Source of the DNA: Desulfuromonas versatilis
Lineage (GTDB): Bacteria; Desulfobacterota; Desulfuromonadia; Desulfuromonadales; NIT-T3
Direction of reading: 5' to 3'
Assembly (NCBI RefSeq): GCF_019704135.1
Contig: NZ_AP024355.1
Span: 1,240,001 to 1,304,000, forward strand
Length of the DNA: 64,000 nucleotides
Shown: positions 35,817 through 48,226 of the stretch, in pieces
Layout of the letters: every line of letters begins with the position of its first letter
Position numbering within the stretch: position 1 is the first letter of the stretch
Notes under the pieces: model-generated
The model's database searches: none
What the model saw: the letters and a program-made list of their open reading frames with translations, nothing else
Told to the model about the DNA's origin: nothing
Made by a program: the position numbers and the translations under genes

Positions 35817-37895
35817 GTGGCACGCCAAGTCTCTCTACAGAAAACCCGTAATATCGGTATCATGGCGCACATCGACGCCGGCAAGACCACGACTACCGAG
35901 CGTATTCTTTTCTACACCGGTATTTCCCATAAGATCGGTGAGGTCCATGATGGCGCGGCCACTATGGACTGGATGGCTCAGGAGCAGGAGCGCGGCATAA
36001 CCATCACCTCCGCCGCCACCACCTGTTTCTGGAAAGATCACCGTATCAACATCATCGACACCCCCGGGCACGTCGACTTCACCATCGAGGTGGAGCGTTC
36101 TCTGCGTGTTCTCGACGGGTCGGTCGCCGTGTTCTGTTCGGTCGGGGGCGTTGAGCCCCAGTCCGAGACTGTCTGGCGGCAGGCTGACAAGTATGGGGTT
36201 CCCCGTATCGCCTTTATCAACAAGATGGACCGCATCGGCGCCGATTTCGATCGTGGCGTCAAGATGATGCGTGACCGCCTGGGTGCCAACCCGGTGCCCA
36301 TCCAGATCCCTATCGGCAAGGAAGAGTACTTCCGCGGCGTCATCGACCTGGTCGAGATGCGGGCCATCGTCTGGGACGACGAGTCTCTCGGTGCCAAATT
36401 CGAAATCATTGATGTTCCCGCCGATATGGCCGATGAGGCACAGGCTGCCCGCGACGCCCTGATCGAGGAGGTCTGCTCCCACGACGAGGAGTTGATGGAG
36501 AAGTACCTCGGGGGCGAAGAGATCTCCGTGCCCGAACTCAAGGCCGGGATCCGCAAGGTGACCACTTCGCTGGCCATCAACCCGGTACTCTGCGGCAGCG
36601 CCTTCAAGAACAAGGGCGTGCAGAATCTGCTCGACGCCGTCGTCGATTACATGCCCTCGCCCACCGACGTACCGGCCATCAAGGGGATTAATCCCGACAC
36701 CCAGGAAGAGATCAGCCGGCCTGCCGATGACAACGGGCCCTTCGCTGCCCTGGCCTTCAAGATCATGACCGACCCCTTCGTCGGCCAGCTTACCTTCTTC
36801 CGCGTCTACTCCGGGGTGGCCGAGTCCGGCTCCTCGGTGCTCAACGCCACCAAGAGCAAGAAAGAGCGCTTCGGGCGCCTGCTCAAGATGCACGCCAACA
36901 AGCGTGAGGAGATCAAGCAGGTCTACTCGGGCGACATCGCCGCTGCCGTCGGGCTCAAGGTGACCACCACCGGCGACACGCTCTGCGACGAAAAGATCGT
37001 CTGCCTGCTCGAATCCATGGAATTCCCCGAGCCGGTTATTCATATCGCCGTCGAGCCCAAGACCAAGGGTGATCAGGAGAAGATGGGCGTCGCCCTCGGC
37101 AAGCTGCTCCAGGAGGACCCCTCGCTGCGCTGCCGCACCGACGAGGAGACCGGCCAGACCATCCTCTCCGGGATGGGTGAGCTGCATCTCGAGATCATTA
37201 TCGACCGCATGAAGCGCGAGTTCAAGGTCGAGGCCAACGTTGGCGCTCCCCAGGTCGCCTACCGCGAAACCATCACCAAGAAGGTCGAGGTTCAGGGCAA
37301 GTTCGTGCGTCAGTCCGGTGGCCGTGGCCAGTATGGCGACTGCTGGCTGCGCATCGAGCCTCTCGAGCCCGGCTCCGGCTTCGAATACGTCGACGAGATC
37401 AAGGGTGGCGTTATTCCCAAGGAATACATCCCTGCTGTCGGCAAGGGTGCCGAAGAGGCCGCGGAAAACGGTGTCCTCGCCGGGTTCCCCATGGTCGACG
37501 TCCGGGTCGCCTGCTTCGACGGTTCTTACCACGATGTTGACTCTTCGGAGATGGCCTTCAAGATCGCCGGCTCCATGGGCTTCAAGGAGGGCGCCGCCAA
37601 GGCCGCTCCGGTGCTGCTCGAGCCGATGATGGCCGTCGAGGTCGTGGTCCCCGAGGAATACATGGGCGACGTCATGGGCGACCTCAACAGCCGCCGTGGG
37701 CGGATCATGGGGATGGAAGGGCGCGGTGGCGCCCAGGTGATCAACGCCCATGTGCCGCTGGCCAGCATGTTCGGGTATGCTACCGACTTGCGCAGCGCCA
37801 CCCAGGGCCGCGCCACTTACACCATGGTCTTTGACCACTATGAGCAGGTTCCCAAATCCATTGCCGACGAGATCGTCGCCAAGGTCAAGGGCTAA
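35817..37895 (+). CDS. fusA: Elongation factor G
   Basis: EF-G (692 residues) drives translocation by GTP hydrolysis. The start is GTG, preceded by GGAGG. Motifs are [22 protein letters not shown] and NKMD, then domains II to V, with GRGQYG and GAVQV-type sequences in domain IV. It belongs to the main translation EF-G type. tuf copy 2 follows after 17 bases. Confidence 0.98.
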   Translation: MARQVSLQKTRNIGIMAHIDAGKTTTTERILFYTGISHKIGEVHDGAATMDWMAQEQERGITITSAATTCFWKDHRINIIDTPGHVDFTIEVERSLRVLDGSVAVFCSVGGVEPQSETVWRQADKYGVPRIAFINKMDRIGADFDRGVKMMRDRLGANPVPIQIPIGKEEYFRGVIDLVEMRAIVWDDESLGAKFEIIDVPADMADEAQAARDALIEEVCSHDEELMEKYLGGEEISVPELKAGIRKVTTSLAINPVLCGSAFKNKGVQNLLDAVVDYMPSPTDVPAIKGINPDTQEEISRPADDNGPFAALAFKIMTDPFVGQLTFFRVYSGVAESGSSVLNATKSKKERFGRLLKMHANKREEIKQVYSGDIAAAVGLKVTTTGDTLCDEKIVCLLESMEFPEPVIHIAVEPKTKGDQEKMGVALGKLLQEDPSLRCRTDEETGQTILSGMGELHLEIIIDRMKREFKVEANVGAPQVAYRETITKKVEVQGKFVRQSGGRGQYGDCWLRIEPLEPGSGFEYVDEIKGGVIPKEYIPAVGKGAEEAAENGVLAGFPMVDVRVACFDGSYHDVDSSEMAFKIAGSMGFKEGAAKAAPVLLEPMMAVEVVVPEEYMGDVMGDLNSRRGRIMGMEGRGGAQVINAHVPLASMFGYATDLRSATQGRATYTMVFDHYEQVPKSIADEIVAKVKG

Positions 37896-37912
37896 TCAGG
37901 GAGGGTTCCAGC

Positions 37913-39112
<1,200 letters not shown>

Positions 39113-39127
39113 TAGAGGAATCAACCA

Positions 39128-39436
39128 ATGCAGAACCAGAAAATCAGAATCCGTTTGAAGGCTTATGATCATAAGCTGCTCGATCTCTCCGTGAACGAAA
39201 TCGTCGACACCGCCAAGCGCACCGGCGCCCGGGTCGCAGGTCCGATCCCGCTGCCTACGGTCATCAACAAGTACTGCGTGCTGCGTGGCCCGCATGTCGA
39301 CAAGAAGAGCCGCGAGCAATTCGAGATGCGCACCCACAAGCGGCTTCTCGATATCCTGGAGCCGACTCAGCAGACTGTGGACGCGCTGATGAAGCTCGAC
39401 CTCTCTGCCGGGGTCGACGTTGAAATCAAGCTTTAA
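39128..39436 (+). CDS. rpsJ: 30S ribosomal protein S10
   Basis: S10 (102 residues) packs in the 30S head and also serves NusG/NusE antitermination. [19 protein letters not shown] and [17 protein letters not shown] are clear. It starts the S10 operon, 15 bases after tuf, so it is probably read through from the str operon. Confidence 0.98.
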   Translation: MQNQKIRIRLKAYDHKLLDLSVNEIVDTAKRTGARVAGPIPLPTVINKYCVLRGPHVDKKSREQFEMRTHKRLLDILEPTQQTVDALMKLDLSAGVDVEIKL

Positions 39437-39465
39437 GAATTTTTTTCAGGATAAGGGTACCAGCA

Positions 39466-40104
39466 ATGATAAAGGGAATTTTGGGTAAGAAGCTGGGGAT
39501 GACCCAGGTCTTTGCCATGGACGGGCGGCGTATCCCGGTGACGGTCGTCGAAGCCGGCCCCTGCGTGGTCCTGCAGAAGAAAACGGTGGACACCGACGGT
39601 TACAATGCGGTTCAGCTCGGCTTCGGCGCCAAGAAAAGCCACCGGGTCAACAAACCGCTGATGGGGCACTTCAAGCAGGCCGGCAAGGGCGCTTTCGGGG
39701 CTCTGCGTGAATTCCGCGCCGAAAACGTCGATGACGTTAATGTCGGGGATGAAATCACCTGCGAAGGAATGTTTGCCGCCGGCGACGTCATCGACGTCAT
39801 CGGGACCAGCAAGGGCAAGGGGTTTCAGGGGGTTATCAAGCGCTGGAATTTCGCCGGTGGTCGTTCCACTCACGGCTCGATGTTCCACCGCGCTCCTGGC
39901 TCCATCGGCTGCAGCGCCTGGCCCTCGAGGGTCTTCAAGGGTAAGAAGATGGCCGGCCAGATGGGTAATGCGCGGGTGACCACCCAGAACCTCCAGGTTG
40001 TGGAGGTGCGTCCCGAACAGAACCTGATTCTGGTCAAGGGCGCCATTCCCGGGCCGAAAAATGCGGTTGTGATGGTCCGTAAGGCCGTCAAGGCTAAAAA
40101 ATAG
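39466..40104 (+). CDS. rplC: 50S ribosomal protein L3
   Basis: L3 (212 residues) is an early 50S assembly protein near the peptidyl-transferase centre. [16 protein letters not shown] is the family start, and the loop [20 protein letters not shown] reaches toward the active site. It lies 29 bases after rpsJ. Confidence 0.98.
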   Translation: MIKGILGKKLGMTQVFAMDGRRIPVTVVEAGPCVVLQKKTVDTDGYNAVQLGFGAKKSHRVNKPLMGHFKQAGKGAFGALREFRAENVDDVNVGDEITCEGMFAAGDVIDVIGTSKGKGFQGVIKRWNFAGGRSTHGSMFHRAPGSIGCSAWPSRVFKGKKMAGQMGNARVTTQNLQVVEVRPEQNLILVKGAIPGPKNAVVMVRKAVKAKK

Positions 40105-40136
40105 GCCCGGTGAATTAGGGATTTGGGAGACAGACC

Positions 40137-40757
40137 ATGGCTAAGATAGCAGTTTACGATATCAACAAAAAACAGGTGTCCGAGCGTGAGCTTGCCGATA
40201 ACGTCTTCAACGACGATGTCCGGGGCTACCTGATTCACGATATGGTGCGCTACCAGCTGGCGGCTCGCCGGCAGGGTACGGCGGATACCAAGACCCGCGG
40301 TGAAGTCCGCGGCGGCGGGAAGAAGCCCTACAAGCAGAAGGGCACCGGCAACGCCCGGCAGGGGACCATTCGCGCCCCCCATTTCGTCGGCGGCGGCACC
40401 GTGTTCGGACCTACCCCCCGGGACTACCAGTTCAAGCTCAACCGCAAGGTGAAGAAAGCCGCCCTGCGCAGCGCCCTGTCGGCGCGCTACAAAGGTGAGC
40501 AGCTGACCGTCCTCAACGCCCTCGAGCTTGAGAAGATCAGCACCAGGGGGTTCGTGGAGGTTCTGAAGCGCTTCGAGCTCGACAGCACCCTGGTGGTCAT
40601 CGACCAGGCCAATGTCAACGTCGAACTCTCGGCCCGCAATCTTCCCAACGTCAAGGTTCTGCGTGCCGAAGGGGTCAATGTCTACGACGTGATGAGGTAT
40701 TCCAACCTCGTCATCACCGAAGGGGCCGTGTCGCAACTGGAAGGAGCGTTAGGGTAA
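40137..40757 (+). CDS. rplD: 50S ribosomal protein L4
   Basis: L4 (206 residues) lines the exit tunnel. The extended loop ([24 protein letters not shown] in parts: [16 protein letters not shown]) is present. In E. coli L4 represses the S10 operon; no leader was identified here. Its stop overlaps the rplW start by one base. Confidence 0.98.
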   Translation: MAKIAVYDINKKQVSERELADNVFNDDVRGYLIHDMVRYQLAARRQGTADTKTRGEVRGGGKKPYKQKGTGNARQGTIRAPHFVGGGTVFGPTPRDYQFKLNRKVKKAALRSALSARYKGEQLTVLNALELEKISTRGFVEVLKRFELDSTLVVIDQANVNVELSARNLPNVKVLRAEGVNVYDVMRYSNLVITEGAVSQLEGALG

Positions 40758-41050
40758 TGAGACCGTTGCATCAGATCATCAGGAAACCGCTGATCACCGA
40801 AAAGACCAGCCTCCAGAAGGACGCGGTCAAGGAAAAGGTCGTCGCCTTCGAAGTGGCCATCGATTCCAACAAGATCGAGATCAAGCAGGCAATCGAAAAG
40901 GCCTTCGACGTCAAGGTGAAAAAGATCAATACCAGTCTGGTCGCTGGCAAGACCAAGCGTCTCGGTCGTAATATCGGCAAGCGCTCCAACTGGAAAAAAG
41001 CCTACGTGACCCTGGCCGAGGGGAGCGACATCGACTTTTTCGGCGTCTAA
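40757..41050 (+). CDS. rplW: 50S ribosomal protein L23
   Basis: L23 (97 residues) sits at the tunnel exit and is the docking site for trigger factor and SRP. IIRKPLITEKTS is the conserved start. It shares a base with rplD (TAATG), so translation is coupled. Confidence 0.97.
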   Translation: MRPLHQIIRKPLITEKTSLQKDAVKEKVVAFEVAIDSNKIEIKQAIEKAFDVKVKKINTSLVAGKTKRLGRNIGKRSNWKKAYVTLAEGSDIDFFGV

Positions 41051-41083
41051 ACGACTGTTACCAAGCGATACGGAGTTACTATA

Positions 41084-41908
41084 ATGGGGATCAAAAAGTT
41101 CAAGCCGACCTCGCCGGGTCGCCGTAGCATGACCGCCTCCACCTTCGAGGAGATCACGACAGGGGCACCTGAGAAATCGCTTCTGGCTCCCTTGAAGAAA
41201 AACGGCGGACGCAACAACTACGGCCGGATCACCAAGCGCCATACTGGCGGCGGGCACAAGCGCAAGTACAGGATTATCGATTTCAAGCGGGACAAGAGAG
41301 AGATCCCAGCGACGGTCGTCTCCATCGAGTACGACCCCAACCGCTCCGCCAATATCGCCCTGCTCAACTACGCCGACGGGGAGAAGCGCTACATCCTGGC
41401 GCCCCTGGGCATCCAGGTCGGTGACGCCATCATCGCCAGCGAGCAGGCCGACATCAAGCCGGGCAACGCCCTGAGCATCCGCTCGATTCCGCTGGGCACC
41501 TGGGTCCACAATGTCGAGCTCAAGGTCGGCAAGGGTGGTCAGCTCGCCCGCAGCGCCGGCACCTACGCCATGATCGCCGCCAAGGAAGGCAAGTACGCCC
41601 AGCTGCGTCTGCCCTCCGGCGAAGTTCGCCTGGTGCTGCAGGATTGCTGCGCCACCATCGGCCAGGTGGGCAACGCCGATCACGAGAACATCAAGATCGG
41701 CAAGGCCGGCCGCAACCGCTGGCTCGGCAAGCGCCCGCAGTCGCGCGGCGTGGCGATGAACCCGGTCGACCACCCCCACGGCGGTGGCGAGGGCAAGAGC
41801 TCCGGTGGCCGGCATCCGGTTACCCCCTGGGGTATTCCGACCAAAGGGTACAAGACCCGTTCCAACAAGCGTACCGACCGGTTCATCGTGCGGCGCAGAA
41901 CCAAGTAA
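41084..41908 (+). CDS. rplB: 50S ribosomal protein L2
   Basis: L2 (274 residues) is needed for subunit joining and peptidyl-transferase activity. [18 protein letters not shown] and the C-terminal [17 protein letters not shown], with the functional His, are present. It lies 33 bases after rplW. Confidence 0.98.
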   Translation: MGIKKFKPTSPGRRSMTASTFEEITTGAPEKSLLAPLKKNGGRNNYGRITKRHTGGGHKRKYRIIDFKRDKREIPATVVSIEYDPNRSANIALLNYADGEKRYILAPLGIQVGDAIIASEQADIKPGNALSIRSIPLGTWVHNVELKVGKGGQLARSAGTYAMIAAKEGKYAQLRLPSGEVRLVLQDCCATIGQVGNADHENIKIGKAGRNRWLGKRPQSRGVAMNPVDHPHGGGEGKSSGGRHPVTPWGIPTKGYKTRSNKRTDRFIVRRRTK

Positions 41909-41944
41909 CAAGGTCTATTTTTTTTAGCGATAGAGGAGACGGAA

Positions 41945-42223
41945 GTGGCTAGATCAATCAAGAAGGGGCCGTACGTCCAGGACAGTTTGAGCCGCAAGGT
42001 TGACAAGGTTGGTGGCGCTGGCAGCAACAAGGTCATCAAGACCTGGTCGCGGCGCTCGACCATCGTCCCTGAGTTCGTGGGTTATACCTTTGCCGTGCAT
42101 AACGGCAAGAAATTCGTCCCGGTTTTCGTAACCGAAAACATGGTCGGGCACAAGCTGGGGGAGTTCGCTCCCACCCGCACCTACTACGGCCACGGCGCGG
42201 ACAAGAAAAGCAAGAGAAAATAG
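41945..42223 (+). CDS. rpsS: 30S ribosomal protein S19
   Basis: S19 (92 residues) sits in the 30S head with S13. It uses a GTG start at 41945 preceded by GGAGACGGAA. The text [18 protein letters not shown] and [23 protein letters not shown] fit the family. Confidence 0.97.
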   Translation: MARSIKKGPYVQDSLSRKVDKVGGAGSNKVIKTWSRRSTIVPEFVGYTFAVHNGKKFVPVFVTENMVGHKLGEFAPTRTYYGHGADKKSKRK

Positions 42224-42248
42224 CGATTCCGCCAAGGAGTTTTAGTTT

Positions 42249-42581
42249 ATGGAAGCCAGAGCTAAGTTGAGCTACGTGCGGCTGTCCCCCCAGAAAACCC
42301 GTCTGGTTGTGGATATGATCCGCGGCAAAGGTGTTCAGGACGCCCTGAACGCTTTGAAATTCTCCCCGCAGAAAGCCGCCGCTGTGGTGTCGAAGCTGGT
42401 CAGCTCCGCGGTTGCCAATGCCGAGCAGAAGGGCGTGGGGGACGTGGATAAGCTGTATGTGAAAACCATTACCGTGGATCAGGGCCCGGCCCTGAAGCGC
42501 TTTCTTCCCCGTGCACAGGGGCGCGCTACCCGCATCCGCAAACCGACCAGCCACATCACCGTGGTGCTGGACGAGAAATAA
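42249..42581 (+). CDS. rplV: 50S ribosomal protein L22
   Basis: L22 (110 residues) extends a hairpin into the exit tunnel near the macrolide site. YVRLSPQKTRLVVDMIRGK and the tip FLPRAQGRATRIRKPTSHI are visible. It lies 25 bases after rpsS and 20 before rpsC. Confidence 0.97.
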   Translation: MEARAKLSYVRLSPQKTRLVVDMIRGKGVQDALNALKFSPQKAAAVVSKLVSSAVANAEQKGVGDVDKLYVKTITVDQGPALKRFLPRAQGRATRIRKPTSHITVVLDEK

Positions 42582-42601
42582 GCCATTAAGGAGGTGATAG
42601 T

Positions 42602-43237
42602 TTGGGCCAGAAAGTTCATCCTGTAGGGTTTCGTCTCGGGGTCATCAGGACCTGGGACTCGAAGTGGTACGCCGAAGGCGATTACGCCAGTCTGCTCCAT
42701 GAAGACATCAAGCTGCGCAACTACCTCAAGAAGCGGCTGTATCACGCCGGCATCTCCAAGATCGAGATCGAGCGTGCCGCCAGCAAGGCGAAGGTTAACA
42801 TTTTCGCCGCGCGTCCCGGGATCATCATCGGGAAGAAGGGTTCCGAAGTCGAGGCTCTGAAGAAAGAGCTGGCCAAACTCACCGACAAGGAAGTCTTCAT
42901 CAACATTCAGGAAGTCCGCAAGCCCGAAGTCGATGCTCAGTTGGTGGCGGAAAACGTCGCCCTGCAGCTCGAGCGGCGCGTTGCCTTCCGCCGGGCGATG
43001 AAGAAGAGCGTCAGCATGGCGCTGAAATTCGGCGCGCAGGGCGTCAAGATCAACTGCAGCGGGCGCCTCGGCGGGGCCGAGATGAGCCGCACCGAGTGGT
43101 ACCGCGAGGGTCGTGTGCCTCTGCACACCCTGCGGGCCGATATCGATTACGGGTTCGCCGAGGCGAAGACCACTTACGGCATCATCGGTGTCAAGGTTCT
43201 CATCTTCAAGGGCGAAGTCCTCTCGCGGGAACAGTAA
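42602..43237 (+). CDS. rpsC: 30S ribosomal protein S3
   Basis: S3 (211 residues) contributes mRNA entry and helicase activity. The start is TTG at 42602, after [26 protein letters not shown] opens the protein; the KH domain carries [16 protein letters not shown]-terminal tail is absent, as in most bacteria of this length. Confidence 0.97.
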   Translation: MGQKVHPVGFRLGVIRTWDSKWYAEGDYASLLHEDIKLRNYLKKRLYHAGISKIEIERAASKAKVNIFAARPGIIIGKKGSEVEALKKELAKLTDKEVFINIQEVRKPEVDAQLVAENVALQLERRVAFRRAMKKSVSMALKFGAQGVKINCSGRLGGAEMSRTEWYREGRVPLHTLRADIDYGFAEAKTTYGIIGVKVLIFKGEVLSREQ

Positions 43238-43263
43238 AGAGTTCGGATAGGAGTAACTAAGTC

Positions 43264-43689
43264 ATGTTAATGCCCAAGAAGGTTAAACATAGAAAAACGT
43301 TTAAGGGGCGCATGAAAGGCGCCGCTGCAGGGGGAACCGAGCTGAACTTCGGCGATTTCGGGCTGCAGGCCACCACTTGTGGCTGGCTCTCTTCTCGCCA
43401 GATCGAGGCCGCCCGTCGTGCCATGACCCGCTACATCAAGCGTGGCGGGAAAATCTGGATCCGGGTTTTCCCCGACAAGCCGTTGACCCGTAAGCCTGCC
43501 GAAACCCGTATGGGTAAGGGCAAGGGTTCTCCCGACAGCTGGGTAGCCGTTATCCGGCCGGGGGTGGTGCTCTACGAAATGCAGGGTGTCGAGGAGAGCA
43601 TCGCCCGTGAAGCCTTCCGCCTTGCGGCGCACAAGCTGCCTGTGAAAACCAAGTTCGTAATGCGTGAGGAGGCAGGGCATGAAGGCTAA
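43264..43689 (+). CDS. rplP: 50S ribosomal protein L16
   Basis: L16 (141 residues) contacts tRNA elbows at the A site. [19 protein letters not shown] and the [17 protein letters not shown] loop are diagnostic. Two ATGs (43264, 43270) are possible; the first gives the MLxPK start common in the family. The end overlaps rpmC by 11 bases. Confidence 0.97.
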   Translation: MLMPKKVKHRKTFKGRMKGAAAGGTELNFGDFGLQATTCGWLSSRQIEAARRAMTRYIKRGGKIWIRVFPDKPLTRKPAETRMGKGKGSPDSWVAVIRPGVVLYEMQGVEESIAREAFRLAAHKLPVKTKFVMREEAGHEG

Positions 43690-43867
43690 GGAATTGCGGG
43701 ATCTCGGTGTCGACGAGCTCGAAAAGAAGAGCAGCGAATTGAATCAGGAACTGTTTAACCTGCGCTTTCAGCTGCATACTGGCCATCTGGAGAACAGCTC
43801 CCGGATTAAAGAGACCAGGAAGGACATCGCCCGGGTCAAGACCCTGCTGCGCGAGAAGCAGGGCTAA
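43679..43867 (+). CDS. rpmC: 50S ribosomal protein L29
   Basis: L29 (62 residues) is a helical-hairpin protein near the exit site. ATG 43679 lies inside the end of rplP, with a GAGGAGGCAGG site upstream. The sequence [26 protein letters not shown] (in part [15 protein letters not shown]) and [13 protein letters not shown] are standard. Confidence 0.96.
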   Translation: MKAKELRDLGVDELEKKSSELNQELFNLRFQLHTGHLENSSRIKETRKDIARVKTLLREKQG

Positions 43868-43888
43868 AGAGGATTGTCGAGGAAAGTT

Positions 43889-44155
43889 ATGACGACTGAA
43901 CGTGGAAATCGGAAAACCCGGGTCGGGATCGTGATCAGTGACAAGATGGACAAGACCGTCGTAGTAAAGGTCGACCACCTGGTCAAGCATCCCGTCTACA
44001 AAAAATACATCAAACGCAGAATCACCTTCAAGGCGCACGACGAGCAGAATGCCTGCGGTGTTGGTGACAAGGTGCTGATCGTGGAGACCAGGCCGCTGTC
44101 TCGTGACAAGCGGTGGAGAGTCCGCGAGATTCTGGAAAAAAACGTTATCGTTTAG
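43889..44155 (+). CDS. rpsQ: 30S ribosomal protein S17
   Basis: S17 (88 residues) is an early 16S binder. I use ATG 43889, with GAGGA upstream, rather than the TTG at 43874. [17 protein letters not shown] and [14 protein letters not shown] identify it; the C-terminus has [12 protein letters not shown]. It lies 21 bases after rpmC. Confidence 0.97.
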   Translation: MTTERGNRKTRVGIVISDKMDKTVVVKVDHLVKHPVYKKYIKRRITFKAHDEQNACGVGDKVLIVETRPLSRDKRWRVREILEKNVIV

Positions 44156-44165
44156 GAGATAAACC

Positions 44166-44534
44166 ATGATTCAGATGCAGACCACGCTTGATGTCGCGGA
44201 CAATTCCGGGGCCCGGAAACTCTGCTGCATCAAGGTTCTCGGCGGCTCCAAGCGCAAGTATGCCGGCCTCGGGGACATCATCATCTGCTCCGTCAAAGAG
44301 GCGCTGCCGAATTCCAGGGTCAAGAAGGGCGACGTGGTTCGCGCCGTGATCGTGCGCACCGCCAAGGAAGTGCCCCGACCTGACGGATCGTACATTCGCT
44401 TCGACAAGAATTCGGCCGTGGTCGTCAACGCGGCTGGTGAGCCGGTCGGTACGCGTATTTTCGGTCCCGTCGCCCGCGAACTTCGGGCACGCCGCTTCAT
44501 GAAGATCGTGTCGCTGGCACCCGAGGTTCTTTAA
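44166..44534 (+). CDS. rplN: 50S ribosomal protein L14
   Basis: L14 (122 residues) forms part of the subunit interface. [19 protein letters not shown] and [13 protein letters not shown] are signatures. It follows rpsQ by 10 bases and starts the spc operon genes. Confidence 0.98.
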   Translation: MIQMQTTLDVADNSGARKLCCIKVLGGSKRKYAGLGDIIICSVKEALPNSRVKKGDVVRAVIVRTAKEVPRPDGSYIRFDKNSAVVVNAAGEPVGTRIFGPVARELRARRFMKIVSLAPEVL

Positions 44535-44558
44535 TAAAGCAAGTGGGAGAATAGACAG

Positions 44559-44888
44559 ATGGCGGCAAAAAAACTTCATGTCAAAAAAGATGACATGGTG
44601 ATGATCATAGCGGGGAAGGAAAAGGGCAAGTCCGGCAAGGTCTCCCGTGTTTTCCCCGAGAAGGGCCGACTGACCGTTGAAAACCTCAATGTGGTCAAGC
44701 GGCACACCCGCCCCACCCGGGCCAACCAGGAGGGGGGGATCGTGGAGAAGGAGGCAGCAATCGACGCATCCAACGTCCTGCTGCTCTGCGGCGCCTGCAA
44801 CAAACCGACTCGGACCGGAATGCGGGTTCTCGAGGACGGCAGCAAGGCTCGCTATTGCAAGAAGTGCAACGAGATCGTGGACAAGTAA
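44559..44888 (+). CDS. rplX: 50S ribosomal protein L24
   Basis: L24 (109 residues) starts 50S assembly. A KOW motif ([20 protein letters not shown]) is at the N-terminus. The C-terminal part has the cysteine pairs CGAC and CKKC, suggesting a zinc-binding form. Confidence 0.97.
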   Translation: MAAKKLHVKKDDMVMIIAGKEKGKSGKVSRVFPEKGRLTVENLNVVKRHTRPTRANQEGGIVEKEAAIDASNVLLLCGACNKPTRTGMRVLEDGSKARYCKKCNEIVDK

Positions 44889-44900
44889 CGGAGAGTTTCC

Positions 44901-45464
44901 ATGGCCAGACTTAAAGAGATGTACCAGACCGAGGTGGCTCCTCGCCTGATGAAAGAGCTTCAGCTCAAGAACATCATGCAGGTCCCCCGGATCGAAAAAA
45001 TCGTCGTCAACATGGGGCTCGGAGAAGCGATCCAGAACATCAAAGTTCTCGAATCCGCGGTTGAAGAGCTTGGCCGGATCACGGGCCAGAAGGCGGTTAT
45101 CACCAAAGCCAAGAACTCCATCGCCACCTTCAAGCTGCGCGAGGGTATGCCCATCGGCTGCATGGTGACCCTGCGCCGCGACCGGGCCTACGAGTTCCTG
45201 GACCGCCTGGTGAACATCGCTCTGCCCCGCGTACGTGACTTCAAGGGGGTTTCGCCCAAGGCCTTTGACGGCCGCGGCAACTACACCCTGGGCATCCGGG
45301 AGCAGATCATCTTCCCCGAGATCGACTTCGACAAGATCGACAAGGTCAAGGGCCTGAACGTGACCATCGTCACCTCGGCCAGGACGGATGAGGAAGGGCG
45401 CGCCCTGCTGACTCAGCTCGGGATGCCTTTCAGAACCGGCCAGCAACGGAAAGCGGAGGATTAA
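44901..45464 (+). CDS. rplE: 50S ribosomal protein L5
   Basis: L5 (187 residues) binds 5S rRNA and contacts P-site t[16 protein letters not shown] and [15 protein letters not shown] are family motifs. rpsN begins one base after its stop. Confidence 0.98.
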   Translation: MARLKEMYQTEVAPRLMKELQLKNIMQVPRIEKIVVNMGLGEAIQNIKVLESAVEELGRITGQKAVITKAKNSIATFKLREGMPIGCMVTLRRDRAYEFLDRLVNIALPRVRDFKGVSPKAFDGRGNYTLGIREQIIFPEIDFDKIDKVKGLNVTIVTSARTDEEGRALLTQLGMPFRTGQQRKAED

Positions 45465-45465
45465 A

Positions 45466-45651
45466 GTGGCTAAGAAATCGATGATGATCAAGGCTGCCCG
45501 GGGCAAGAAATTCGCCGTCAGGGAATACAACCGCTGTCCGCTGTGCGGGCGCCCCAGAGCCTATTATCGTAAATTTGACATGTGCAGAATTTGTCTGCGG
45601 AAACTGGCGTCCGAAGGGAAAATCCCGGGTGTCGTCAAGTCTAGCTGGTAA
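45466..45651 (+). CDS. rpsN: 30S ribosomal protein S14, zinc type
   Basis: This is the short 61-residue S14 with [20 protein letters not shown], i.e. four zinc ligands, rather than the longer zinc-free form. GTG at 45466 comes one base after the rplE stop. It is placed in the 30S head. Confidence 0.97.
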   Translation: MAKKSMMIKAARGKKFAVREYNRCPLCGRPRAYYRKFDMCRICLRKLASEGKIPGVVKSSW

Positions 45652-45674
45652 CGAGAACTTAAGGAGTTGCATCC

Positions 45675-46073
45675 ATGGCAATGACCGATCCTATCGCGGA
45701 TATGCTGACCCGCATTCGCAACGCGGGCCTGGCGAAGCACCAGAAGTTGGACATGCCTTCGTCCAACCTGAAAGTGGCCGTAGCCACGGTGCTCAAGGAT
45801 CTCGGCTATATAAAGAATTTCAAGGTGGTCAGCGACGACAAGCAGGGCGTGCTGAGGATCTACCTGAAATTCGACAATGATAGCAAGCACGTGATCCATG
45901 AAATCAAGCGGGTATCGACCCCCGGGCGGCGCGTCTATGTGGGCAAGGATGAGATCCCTCTGGTCAAGAACGGCCTGGGGTGCGCTATCCTGTCGACTTC
46001 CAAGGGCGTGATGCACGACGGGGCCGCCCGTGAGGCCCAGGTCGGTGGCGAACTTCTCTGCACTGTCTGGTAA
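45675..46073 (+). CDS. rpsH: 30S ribosomal protein S8
   Basis: S8 (132 residues) binds 16S helix 21 and, in E. coli, represses the spc operon. [19 protein letters not shown] and the C-terminal [23 protein letters not shown] are standard (STSKGVMHD). ATG follows AAGGAG. Confidence 0.98.
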   Translation: MAMTDPIADMLTRIRNAGLAKHQKLDMPSSNLKVAVATVLKDLGYIKNFKVVSDDKQGVLRIYLKFDNDSKHVIHEIKRVSTPGRRVYVGKDEIPLVKNGLGCAILSTSKGVMHDGAAREAQVGGELLCTVW

Positions 46074-46099
46074 GAGACACCGCCTAAGGAGTTTTAACG

Positions 46100-46639
46100 A
46101 TGTCGAGAATTGGGAAAAAACCGATTGATATACCTTCTGGTGTGAAGGTCGCCGTCTCAGGCGAGACGGTCAACGTGCAGGGGCCCAACGGCAAACTCAG
46201 CCGTTCCATCGCCGCCGGCGTCACCGTGGCTGTGGAGGCGGACAAGATCACCGTCAAGTCGCAGGACGAAAAAAACACCGATACCTCCATGCTGGGGCTG
46301 ACCCGCACCCTGATCGCCAACATGGTCGAAGGGGTTACCAAGGGGTTCCAGAAGGTCCTGCAGATCAATGGCGTGGGTTACCGCGCCGAGCTCAAGGGCA
46401 GCGTGCTTAACCTGGCCCTGGGGTATTCGCATCCCATCGAATACGCCCTGCCGGCCGGAATCACCGCCGAAGTTGAAAAGCAGACCAAGGTCACCGTCAA
46501 GGGGATCGACAAGGAACTGGTCGGCGCCACTGCCGCCAAGATCCGCTCCTTCCGTGAGCCCGAGCCCTACAAGGGCAAGGGTGTCATGTACGCCGACGAG
46601 CGGGTTCTGCGCAAAGCCGGCAAAACCGGTAAGAAATAA
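46100..46639 (+). CDS. rplF: 50S ribosomal protein L6
   Basis: L6 (179 residues) lies near the GTPase centre. [17 protein letters not shown] opens the protein, and the C-terminal signature [14 protein letters not shown] is intact. It lies 26 bases after rpsH. Confidence 0.98.
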   Translation: MSRIGKKPIDIPSGVKVAVSGETVNVQGPNGKLSRSIAAGVTVAVEADKITVKSQDEKNTDTSMLGLTRTLIANMVEGVTKGFQKVLQINGVGYRAELKGSVLNLALGYSHPIEYALPAGITAEVEKQTKVTVKGIDKELVGATAAKIRSFREPEPYKGKGVMYADERVLRKAGKTGKK

Positions 46640-46674
46640 ACAGATAAGTTATTTATAGGCCAAGGAGAAAGACT

Positions 46675-47043
46675 GTGAACGTCGCTAGCAAAAGGTCACT
46701 GGCACGCGCCAAGCGTCAGGTGCGGGTGCGCCGCAAGGTAAAAGGCACCCAGGAGCGTCCCCGGCTGAGCGTATTCCGTAGCGCCAAGCATATCTACGCT
46801 CAGATTATCGAGGACTCCACCGGGCGTACCCTGGTTACTGCCTCGACCGTCTCCAAAGACGTCGCCGAGGGTCAGAAATATACCGGCAACGTTGAGGCTG
46901 CCAAAGCGGTGGGTGTCGCCATCGCCAAAAAGGCCCTGGAACAAAACATCAAGCAGGTGGTCTTTGACCGCAACGGATTCCTGTACCATGGCCGCGTCAA
47001 GGCGCTGGCCGATGCGGCACGGGAAACTGGCCTGTCTTTCTAG
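46675..47043 (+). CDS. rplR: 50S ribosomal protein L18
   Basis: L18 (122 residues) binds 5S rRNA. It uses a GTG start at 46675. [18 protein letters not shown] and [23 protein letters not shown] are family motifs ([17 protein letters not shown]). Confidence 0.97.
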   Translation: MNVASKRSLARAKRQVRVRRKVKGTQERPRLSVFRSAKHIYAQIIEDSTGRTLVTASTVSKDVAEGQKYTGNVEAAKAVGVAIAKKALEQNIKQVVFDRNGFLYHGRVKALADAARETGLSF

Positions 47044-47063
47044 GTAAAGGAAGGTATAAGAGG

Positions 47064-47561
47064 ATGTCTTTGCATCGCATCGATCCCAACGAACTGAACT
47101 TGAACGACCGCGTCATCCACATCAACCGCTGCGCCAAGGTCGTTAAAGGTGGACGTCGCTTCAGCTTCTCCGCTCTGGTGGTGGTTGGCGACGGCCAGGG
47201 CCATGTCGGCTTCGGGCTGGGCAAGGCCAAAGAAGTGCCCGAGGCGATCCGCAAGGGGGTTGAGCAGGCCAAGAAGAGCCTGATCAAGGTCCCCTTGAAA
47301 GGGCGGACCATCCCCTTCGACGTGCAGGGGCGGTTCGGCGCCGGGAAGGTTCTGCTCAAGTCTGCCTCTGAAGGTACCGGGGTTATCGCCGGCGGTGCCG
47401 TCCGCGCCATCCTCGAGGTGGCCGGGGTGGGTGACATCCTGTCGAAATGCCTCGGTTCCAACAACCCCCATAATGTGGTCAAGGCGACCATCAACGCGCT
47501 TTCCCAGCTCAAGAGCCCTGAAGAGATCTATGAGCGCCGGGGAATTGCCGCCGGGGAATAA
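47064..47561 (+). CDS. rpsE: 30S ribosomal protein S5
   Basis: S5 (165 residues) contributes to accuracy at the mRNA entry. [19 protein letters not shown] and [25 protein letters not shown] (in part LEVAGVGDI) match the family. It lies 20 bases after rplR. Confidence 0.98.
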   Translation: MSLHRIDPNELNLNDRVIHINRCAKVVKGGRRFSFSALVVVGDGQGHVGFGLGKAKEVPEAIRKGVEQAKKSLIKVPLKGRTIPFDVQGRFGAGKVLLKSASEGTGVIAGGAVRAILEVAGVGDILSKCLGSNNPHNVVKATINALSQLKSPEEIYERRGIAAGE

Positions 47562-47585
47562 GGCATCATCGCCAAGGAGATTGTC

Positions 47586-47765
47586 ATGGCCGATCAAATT
47601 AAAGTTACCCTTAAAAAAAGCGGCATCGGCCGCAATGAATACTTCACCAAGGTCCTTAAGGGGCTTGGTCTGACCAAGCTGCACAAGACGGTGGTTGTTC
47701 CGGATACCCCGGAGATTCGCGGGATGATCCGTAAAGTTGAACACATGGTTTCGGTCGAAGACTGA
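47586..47765 (+). CDS. rpmD: 50S ribosomal protein L30
   Basis: This is a 59-residue short bacterial L30. It begins [18 protein letters not shown], and [21 protein letters not shown] is characteristic ([16 protein letters not shown]). ATG 47586 follows AAGGAG by 6 bases. It lies between rpsE and rplO. Confidence 0.97.
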   Translation: MADQIKVTLKKSGIGRNEYFTKVLKGLGLTKLHKTVVVPDTPEIRGMIRKVEHMVSVED

Positions 47766-47784
47766 TTCAATAAGGATTGTGGAA

Positions 47785-48225
47785 ATGGATCTGAGCAATT
47801 TGAAACCGGCAATCGGTTCGACGAAAAATAGAAAGCGTATCGGCCGTGGCGCCGGATCTGGTATCGGCAAGACTGCCGGCAAGGGCCACAAGGGGCAGAA
47901 CGCCCGCAGCGGCGGCGGTGTAAAGGCCGGCTTCGAGGGGGGGCAGATGCCCCTGCAGCGGCGGCTTCCCAAGCGTGGCTTCAAGTCTCTCGACAAGAAG
48001 GTGTACGCTCTGGTCAACCTGCGGGATCTCGAGCTGTTTGAGGCCGGGACCGTGGTCGACGTGGCCGCCCTCGGCCAGGCCGGTCTGGTGAAGAAAATTC
48101 ATGATGGCGTCAAGGTGCTTGGTGATGGAGAACTGACCAAGGCCCTTACCGTAAAGGCTCACAAATTCAGCCAGTCGGCCGTGGAGAAGATCGAAGCAGC
48201 CGGCGGCAAAGCTGAGGTTATCTAA
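47785..48225 (+). CDS. rplO: 50S ribosomal protein L15
   Basis: L15 (146 residues) is an assembly protein with a long Gly/Arg-rich N-terminal extension ([19 protein letters not shown]). ATG 47785, preceded by AAGGATTGTGG, gives the usual MDLSNL start. It stops one base before the secY GTG. Confidence 0.97.
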   Translation: MDLSNLKPAIGSTKNRKRIGRGAGSGIGKTAGKGHKGQNARSGGGVKAGFEGGQMPLQRRLPKRGFKSLDKKVYALVNLRDLELFEAGTVVDVAALGQAGLVKKIHDGVKVLGDGELTKALTVKAHKFSQSAVEKIEAAGGKAEVI

Positions 48226-48226
48226 G